Source: Entamoeba invadens IP1 (Eukaryota; Evosea; Mastigamoebida; Endamoebidae). Taken from it: 50,226 nt of DNA. The DNA is taken from positions 164,764-214,989 of the forward strand of contig NW_004443623.1 in assembly GCF_000330505.1 (NCBI RefSeq), written 5' to 3'. The notes under the pieces were generated by a model. That model did not search any database. It had not been told where the DNA came from and worked only from the letters and a program-made list of their open reading frames with translations. Positions 44,184 to 50,226 of the stretch are shown piece after piece (within the stretch, counting starts at the first letter, position 1; each line of letters opens with the position of its first letter). The position numbers and the translations under genes were made by a program.

Positions 44184-45594
44184 ATGAAATCTCATGGAGT
44201 TAAAACACAATTTTCTAAAATTAAAAAAGAAATGAAAACAGGACAAAAACCCGAAAAAGGACGACCAAGAAAGCTAACAGATTTAGAAATTGAAAAACTT
44301 CAAGCTGAAAATAAAAATGTGGGGAGTTCTTCTTCTTTGGGTGCTGGCTTGTTTATTAAGCAAAATTTCGGGAAAATTTAGAGAGGAGGCAATTGCATCA
44401 AATTGTCGAACACATTGAAGGTTTAGAGAAAAAATGGCATTTGTAATGGAAAAAAATAGGGCAGAAGTTAAACCAGAGTCAATTATGTCATATTATACCG
44501 ATTTTAAGAAAAAAATTGATGGGGTACGTTTCGAATTGGTTTTTAATTTAGACGAAGTTGGTTTTGCTCAATGGGTAGACGCCACTCAACAAATTGTTTA
44601 TGCATCTGTTGAGTCGGGAGAGCAGGTTTATACCGAAGTGGATCGGGATAAAGCCAGAATTAGTTTACTTTGTTGCATTTGTGTTGATGGAACAAAACTT
44701 ACTCCACTTGTGGTAACAAAACGTCTATCCTTGTTAGAAACCACGCTTGCTATTTTAAGTGGAAGAGCTATTATTAGAACACAACAATCTGGTATGCTGA
44801 CAACAGACCTTTACACACTTTGGCTAAAAAGAGTCTTTTTCCCAACAATTAAGGCAAAAAGAGAGCAAATGGGAGTTAGATCGGATACAAAAGCATACTT
44901 AATTCTCGATGGATTCTCTGGTCACTTTTCTAAGCAAATTGAAGATCTATATTTAGAAAATCACGTCGAAATGATCAAAAAAGTTGCCCATAGTTCTCAT
45001 CTGTGTCAGCCTTTAGACTTGGGAATTTTTGGGATAGAAAAGGTGTTTTTACAAAATAAAAATGGGTTGATTCAGCACAAATTTGAGTTAAAAGAAAAAG
45101 AGGGGAAATTTGAGCACAAAGTCGGAAATATTCTAAAAATGGATTCTCCCGATTTTAAAAATCTTTTGAAAGGTTTTGTGAACCTTTCAGAAGAAGAAAG
45201 AATTAAAGAAATTCTTTATTCTTGGGAAGTGGTTGCAAATGGGGACAATGTTACAAGCGCATTTTCTCAGGCTGGAATCACAGTGGCTGTGAAAAAACCA
45301 ACACAAGAGGAAATAGAAAAAGCTTTAAAAATCAATCCTAATTATAACCCATCCGATTTGATTCATGGTGTTATAAGAATTGAAATAAATTCAGCAAGAG
45401 AAGCCTCTAAATTCTTGGGAAAGAAGGGGACCCCCAAAGAAACAAAAGAACCCAAACGTATTTCTCTTGAAAACACTCAAATAAAAAAGCGCCGTCTTGA
45501 AAAAGAGCGACTCGATAGAGTCTCAAAGGAAACCAAAAAGAAAATCAACAAAGGGAAGAAACCTCGAAAAGTCGACAATGAAAATGATTCTTAA
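44184..45594 (+). CDS. Pogo-like DD35D transposase, near-intact
   Basis: The main frame, 44434-45594 (386 aa), carries the catalytic core: FNLDEVGF (first Asp), LILDGFSGH (second Asp), and HLCQPLDLGIFG (third Asp, 35 residues after the second). A Lys-rich tail follows (KKRRLEKERLDR, KKINKGKKPRK), likely nuclear targeting and DNA contact. The upstream frame 43854-44381 has an AT-hook-like GRPRKL and helical DNA-binding region; its first in-frame ATG is at 44184. The two are bridged in the third frame by LERRQLHQIVEHIEGLEKKW. Frames join if 44351-44381 (GTTTATT...TAG, 31 bases) is removed as a very small intron or insertion and one base is shifted in the A-run at 44428-44433. So at least one indel probably inactivates this copy, though the catalytic domain itself is unbroken. 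Confidence 0.8.
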
Positions 45595-46463
45595 AACAAT
45601 TTTAATTTAAGATGGTATTGGTTTAATTAATTTTAACTATAAATTTATTTTCTTTGGAGTTTTTTATAATTTGTTTTTTATAATTATTTTAAAAAAATAT
45701 TGCGATAAAAATTAACAAAAATAATTGAAATGTCAAAAATTAGAAGTGATATTAAGATAGATATAATTTATTTTATCGACAAAATGATTTGTTTTTATAA
45801 CATCCAATTTTATTAGTTATTTAATTAAAAAATATCATATTATTGAGATCTGTATTTTCGTCTTTTGTCTTTCAATAATAAATATAAATAATGAAAATTA
45901 TAATAATAAATAAGTATAAAAACAATTATCAGTTCTATCACAATTCACAAATTGTTACCTTTTAAACAATTTGTTGTTTTTAATTTTAGAAAAAGTGGTT
46001 GTTTACAATTTTAAATTCTGTTATGGAAACATCAATATTACAAACTTTAAAAAATGAGCCTTTCTTTAATACAAAAATATGGGATTTTTGATAAAAAATA
46101 TTCAAAACTACTTTTGATTGGAAAATGATTCGTCTTTTCAAAAAGAGTATTTAAACTTATAAAACTGGTATTTATATTTGTGTGAACAAATGAGGAGGTG
46201 ATATAAATTATGGTGAGAGAGTGTTTGACATGGTGAGGAGAGGAAAGAGTGCGTGGATGGTTTTGACAATAACAAATAAAAATGTGTTTTAATATTTTGT
46301 ACCAAAAACGTGTTGTGTTCAATACGTTACAACTTCAAAACAAATCAAGACCAAAGCGACTTTCCTCTTTTAATTGAATCAAACTGGGCAGTCCATGTGC
46401 ATCATATCAAAGCGGTGAAAGCTGCGTTAGACTTATTCAATTAATTTGTTTTAGTTGTTTTTA

Positions 46464-46757
46464 TTATATTTTAATAATTTGTAATAAAGTCAAAAATAAC
46501 TTGAAAATGTTTTGTAATCGTAGTCTATTTATGATTTGTTTTTCGTCATTGTTTTCATAACTTTCCTGAAAGAATACATAACCTGTGACTAAACTATGAT
46601 GTTTTTTCCCAATAAAATAAGAAATAATTGATTTTCCTTCTAAAATATTGTTAAAGAGATTTGGCAATGTTGTTGTCGTTGTTATTTTTTCTTTTTGTAA
46701 ATGAAAAAACAATAACAAAAAAGACAAAATAAATAACAGTTTTATTATTTTTACCAT
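46464..46757 (-). CDS. Possible small secreted-type protein in the transposon
   Basis: An ATG at 46757, only 31 bases inside the right terminus, opens 97 codons. The start, MVKIIKLLFILSFLLLFF, has the form of a signal peptide or membrane anchor, followed by a threonine run and a hydrophilic region (YFIGKKHHSLVTGYVFFQES). It would be transcribed inward, towards the transposase. No family recognised. Chance is possible in AT-rich DNA; the neighbouring minus frame 46047-46322 has even less support. Confidence 0.25.
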   Translation of the reverse strand: MVKIIKLLFILSFLLLFFHLQKEKITTTTTLPNLFNNILEGKSIISYFIGKKHHSLVTGYVFFQESYENNDEKQIINRLRLQNIFKLFLTLLQIIKI

Positions 46758-46790
46758 AAAAAAAAGAAGTGGTTTTTTAGCCCCCCTTTA

Positions 46791-48230
46791 AGACTAAACA
46801 CTTTACAGGCAGTGAAGTGAAGGTATAAATTTTCAATTGAATACTAAATAAAAGGGTTTTGAGAATAATAGAACAATTTTACGTCTTATTTTATTGTTTT
46901 TTGGGTTTAAATTTTTGGTCAATAAAACTAAAAAACTATTTGAAAAAATTAGACCCATTTTTAGATTATTTTTAAATTCGACTTTGTTGAAAAAATAAGT
47001 TGAAAAATAAAATTGAACGAACTTAAAAATAAATTGAAGTTGAAAAAAAGAAAAATAGGCAAACTTCAAGAACCACACAGTTAATGCTTTGCATTAACTC
47101 TTGTTAAAAAATAAAACAAATATTAAATATTTAACTTTGTCATTTAACACGTTTGTTGTTGTTATTTTGTCATTATTTACACTTATTACATAAATATTCA
47201 AATATTAAATTTTATTACATCATCCTTAAGATTTTTAATTGATAGTGTATTGATGAAGTATCTATCCTTTAGACAAAGGTGTCTTGTGAGTGTGATTATT
47301 GAGTGTTGTGGCTGTTGGGAGAGCTTGCAAAAACAAAGACATTTATCATTTCTTTGAGTTGTGATGAAGCAGAATTTATAGAGTTTGCTTTGTTGCCAAG
47401 TTTAGTTAAGTGATGGTTTCTTATTGGTTTATTTGCTTTTTGGTTTATGTATGATTGTTGTTTTTCTATAGTTTATAAATGATTAAAAAAACTATAAAAT
47501 CTTATCAACAAACAAACAATATGGTAACAAGATAATCAAAATGTCAATAATTGTTATAATAATAAGGACAAATTCGGCTTGTTAAATAAGGGTTTTATTG
47601 AGAATGACAGTTTCAGCCAATCGAAATAAATTATTTTGGAATAAGAAAAACTTTTTATTTAACAATCAATTGAAAAATTATTCCTTCACTTCATGCCTGT
47701 ACATAAATTTTGTATAGTTTATACTTATTATCACTAATATGTAAATGTTTTTTTACAATTTGTATTTCATTTCGACTCAAAACTAAGTGTTTTTTATTAT
47801 TTTATTGTTATTAAAAACATATTTGTTGTTTCAGAATAAATGTCATTGCATTTTACAAGTGTTTGCATTTTGCCATTTTTTACGTTTTTGTAATAAAATT
47901 TTATTTTTTTCCTCTTTTTGACATTTTATTTGTTTTTTAGTTCACAGTTTGAACTCGTTATTCCATTTTCATTTTACTATAATTGAACTACACTGTATAA
48001 TATATTTTTTTTCAAAAAAAAACAAAAACACTGCTCTTTTTAGCAGTATTGGTTTGTTGGGGATTAGGTACGTCGGCGAGTTAAGACTTGGTCTTTGGTT
48101 TTTGAAAAGAAACCAACACATCCTCCAAAACCCAGATTATTTGCTGATTTTTCTTCGACAAAAAAACTTTATACTAAAAATAAGACAGCTTAATTTAGTT
48201 TGGTTCTTTATCTCTATAATAATCACAACG
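46791..48230. other. Intergenic region, no gene supported
   Basis: About 1.4 kb of AT-rich sequence. The minus frame 46833-47078 and plus frame 47949-48236 are hydrophobic T-rich translations without motifs. A foldback TTGGTTTTTG..AAAGAAACCAA lies near 48097-48116 upstream of the TLDc-like gene. Confidence 0.4.
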
Positions 48231-48232
48231 AA

Positions 48233-49240
48233 ATGAAAAGTACAAATATTAACAATGATATTCGAGAACTCTCTTACGATATAAACTCTTTGCTTGATTT
48301 AATAATAAACAAACAAGCGGTTTATGTGGAGAAGTATACAATTCAATTATTTGGTCGAAAAACAAATGAAGATGTTGATGAGGCAGTCACAAGAGTGGAA
48401 GGCCTTTATGACCAAATTACCGAAGTTGAAACTCGTAGAGAAGAGTTAGTTGAGTTAGGTGAAGTACTTTATTCCATTTGTTTTGAAATAACAGAGGTGA
48501 CGAAAAAACTTGTTTCTGGGTTGAAAAAGGACAAGCAAGTGCTTGATACAACAACAAACAGTCTCGTTGAAAACATGAGTAAATTAGAAGATGAAAAATA
48601 CAATCAAATTGTAAGTTGCAAACAACACGGCCTTGCGCTTGTCACCGCACAACATAACAAGAAGATAACTCAAATTGAAAGTCGAAAAATTCGAATTCAA
48701 CCAACTACAACTCAAAAGGTACCTGAAATTGTCTACGAGTGGATTGGGTGCAAACATATGAAAACTATTTTTGACTCGGAAGTAGATGGGTGGAATAACA
48801 AACAACGCTCTATAAAACGTATTTGCAAAAACAGAGGAAACTTGGTCTTCATCGTTACTGGAAAAAATGGAAATCAAGTCGGAGCGGCTTTATCATATAC
48901 ACCAATTGATGATGTTGATTATTACGAAACGTTGCAATTAAGGAATAGAAATGGGATATACTCAGGAATTAAATTTATCCTCCAAATTAAAGGTCGCCCA
49001 TATTATTATGCATCCCACGATAGGGAAATGTACTTTGTTAGGTTTAATGAGTACTCTTTCCAATTTGGACATTGTGGATCTGTCAGTTGTGACAAAAATA
49101 GCTGTAGGTTCCGTTATGAATCTGATAGTAAACTTAAACTTGATGAAGAAACGTTTGATGTTGCTCGAGTTGTTATTTATCAGGCAAATTTTGTTTCTCC
49201 ATGGACAGACAAAGGCCCACTGCTTCCTTTGAGCAAATAA
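48233..49240 (+). CDS. TLDc-like domain protein with coiled-coil N-terminus
   Basis: Intact single-exon frame of 335 aa; the first ATG in frame is at 48233 (MKSTNINNDIRELSYDI), the preceding open codons lacking ATG. Residues ~1-160 are helical and charged, probably coiled coil (VEGLYDQITEVETRREELVE, KKLVSGLKKDKQVLD). Residues ~175-330 resemble a TLDc-type domain as expanded in Entamoeba: KTIFDSEVDGWNNKQ, then NLVFIVTGKNGNQVGAALSY and FILQIKGRPYYYASHDREMY. In other eukaryotes TLDc proteins act in oxidative-stress protection and in binding the V-ATPase; the role in Entamoeba families is not known. There is no signal peptide or membrane span. TAATTTAATT immediately after the stop is a good Entamoeba poly(A) signal. 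The assignment is by pattern, moderately sure. Confidence 0.6.
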   Translation: MKSTNINNDIRELSYDINSLLDLIINKQAVYVEKYTIQLFGRKTNEDVDEAVTRVEGLYDQITEVETRREELVELGEVLYSICFEITEVTKKLVSGLKKDKQVLDTTTNSLVENMSKLEDEKYNQIVSCKQHGLALVTAQHNKKITQIESRKIRIQPTTTQKVPEIVYEWIGCKHMKTIFDSEVDGWNNKQRSIKRICKNRGNLVFIVTGKNGNQVGAALSYTPIDDVDYYETLQLRNRNGIYSGIKFILQIKGRPYYYASHDREMYFVRFNEYSFQFGHCGSVSCDKNSCRFRYESDSKLKLDEETFDVARVVIYQANFVSPWTDKGPLLPLSK

Positions 49241-49886
49241 TTTAATTCATTCACAAATTGCGTTTGTGATTATATATTCTACTAAAATTATACTTCAAAT
49301 ATTTTTTTGATGGTAGTGTGACTTGTTTTAATATAAAATGTAATGTATTTCATTTCAAAAAAGACATTTTGTTAATCAGAATAATTCAGAGATCTTTTTG
49401 TAATAAACTTGAAATTACAGTAAAGAAAATGGAATTGGTACTTTAGAAATGAATTCGAACCTTTAATAAAAACTCCTAATGATTTGGGCTTCTTCCCGTT
49501 GTAATAAATGTGCACAATTTGGAAACAACCAATCATTTTAACCCTTCAAAAAAACTGAAACTCTACAAAATTGTCCAATCAATTTAAACTAATTTCATTT
49601 TTCTTTTTTTCAACATTTTCTCTCTATATTTCATTGCGCCAAAACACTGTTAAATTACGGGAAATACAAATTTGAACAATTTTGAAATGTTGAACATTTT
49701 TTATTATAATTAATAATAAAAATCTTGTTTATAGATAAAATAATTTTATTTGATTTTTAACTAAAATTCCAAATGAAAAATTTACTCATGGTTGTGATTT
49801 CAGAGGGTTGTCCTCATCATTTTCTCAATTTCAGATTTGATGAAAATGAAAATGAATAATCAATAGTATAAGTGTCGAGAAATTAA
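49241..49886. other. 3' flank of the TLDc-like gene
   Basis: AT-rich spacer of about 650 bases with no gene or repeat that I can support. Confidence 0.4.
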
Positions 49887-49888
49887 TA

Positions 49889-50181
49889 CAGTAAAAAGCA
49901 TCTATTTGTGGGTTTTATATTTGTGGGTTACGTCTATTTGTGGGTCAATAGACCAATCAAATGCAAAACCCACAAATTATTATTTTGTCCTCGAACCTTG
50001 AATTTAGGTACACTTAGATAAATAATATAGTTTTATTATAATTAAAAAATTACTATATTTTCTATAACACTGTTTTTTTGTGGAAAAATTGGTGAATAGA
50101 ATTTACTTCACAATTCCATGATAAACCCACAAATAAACGTTTTTCTCTGTTTTAAAACCCACAAATGGATGCTTTTTACTG
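49889..50181. mobile_element. 293-bp MITE with iterated TTTGTGGGTT motif
   Basis: Ends CAGTAAAAAGCATC (then TATTTGTGGG left, CATTTGTGGG right) are inverted and each is flanked by TA (49887-49888, 50182-50183). The word TTTGTGGGTT appears three times in tandem in the left arm and at least twice, inverted, in the right arm, plus once in the centre. Same CAGTAAAA-plus-iterons plan as the 39849-40030 MITE, with a different word. Confidence 0.8.
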
Positions 50182-50226
50182 TATTTAAAAGTAGTGATCT
50201 TTTTCAAATTTCAAATGGTATTTTGA

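Larger units (their letters stand above)
41538..46788 (+). mobile_element. Complete 5.25-kb pogo-like transposon
   Basis: Ends AAGGGGGGGATAAAAAACCG (left, 41538) and inverted AAGGGGGGCTAAAAAACCAC (right, from 46788), each flanked by TA (41536-41537, 46789-46790). It encodes a pogo/DDE_1 transposase (44184-45594). Subterminal copies of GGAAGCGGTTTT (42379, 42782, and inverted at 41548-41562; right end AGAAGTGGTTTT at 46765) and of GGTATCGGTTTTAT (42516, 42881) probably are transposase-binding sites. A diverged direct repeat around GCACCTTTTTT..TCACCCCT (41936 and 42113) is also in the left arm. The long AT-rich arms (2.3 kb left, 1.2 kb right) are mostly non-coding. Confidence 0.85.

Noticed and set aside
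48010..48120. tRNA-like or structured RNA upstream of the TLDc-like gene
   Set aside because: There is a small hairpin, but no T-loop GTTCRA box, anticodon arm or acceptor pairing.

Overview
The window reads as nuclear DNA of an Entamoeba species, most probably Entamoeba invadens or a close relative. It is very AT-rich (my rough estimate is about three quarters), its few genes are mostly unspliced with GTTTGT-type introns where introns are suspected, and it carries BspA-like leucine-rich-repeat proteins of the kind expanded in Entamoeba. It is also packed with DNA transposons (mariner/pogo-like, hAT-like and probably Mutator-like), which are known to be abundant in E. invadens. One run of 100 N marks an assembly gap. 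I see no rRNA, tRNA or CRISPR. The species call is an inference without a database search.

Layout. 1-448 is the end of a mariner-like element cut by the window edge. 0.8-2.7 kb holds a broken BED-finger hAT transposase and a scrap of an LRR gene, into which a 3.3-kb pogo/mariner element (2663-5942) inserted at a TA. 6-12 kb is almost gene-free, with one decayed minus-strand reading frame near 9.4 kb. 12.1-13.7 kb carries an intact BspA-like LRR gene. 15-21.5 kb is a graveyard of decayed genes, including a clear ClpB/Hsp101 remnant. At 21570 a second, inverted copy of the left-edge mariner element begins, and a 2.45-kb element with near-identical ~320-bp terminal inverted repeats (21650-24099) is nested inside it; this nested element has no recognisable transposase and is the most unusual object here.

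24.4-33.3 kb holds several non-autonomous elements: a GC-rich MITE with 10-bp target duplications, a second damaged copy of it, a 1.07-kb foldback MITE with ~255-bp arms, and a BspA-like gene split by an 895-bp hAT-like insertion whose removal restores the frame. 33.5-34.7 kb is a spliced LRR/F-box-like gene spanning the assembly gap. 35-37.15 kb is another TA-flanked element. 37.5-39.1 kb is a housekeeping-type gene, probably CNOT10 of the CCR4-NOT deadenylase complex. 39.4-40.9 kb contains a 76-bp perfect palindrome and a 1.3-kb element with a 182-bp MITE nested in it. 41538-46788 is a complete 5.25-kb pogo-like transposon with a nearly intact DD35D transposase. 48.2-49.2 kb is a TLDc-like gene and the window ends with a 293-bp MITE.

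Only about four genes look host-functional (BspA-like LRR, LRR/F-box-like, CNOT10-like, TLDc-like). They are unrelated in function and do not form an operon or cluster. The rest of the window is a layered record of transposon insertion and gene decay.
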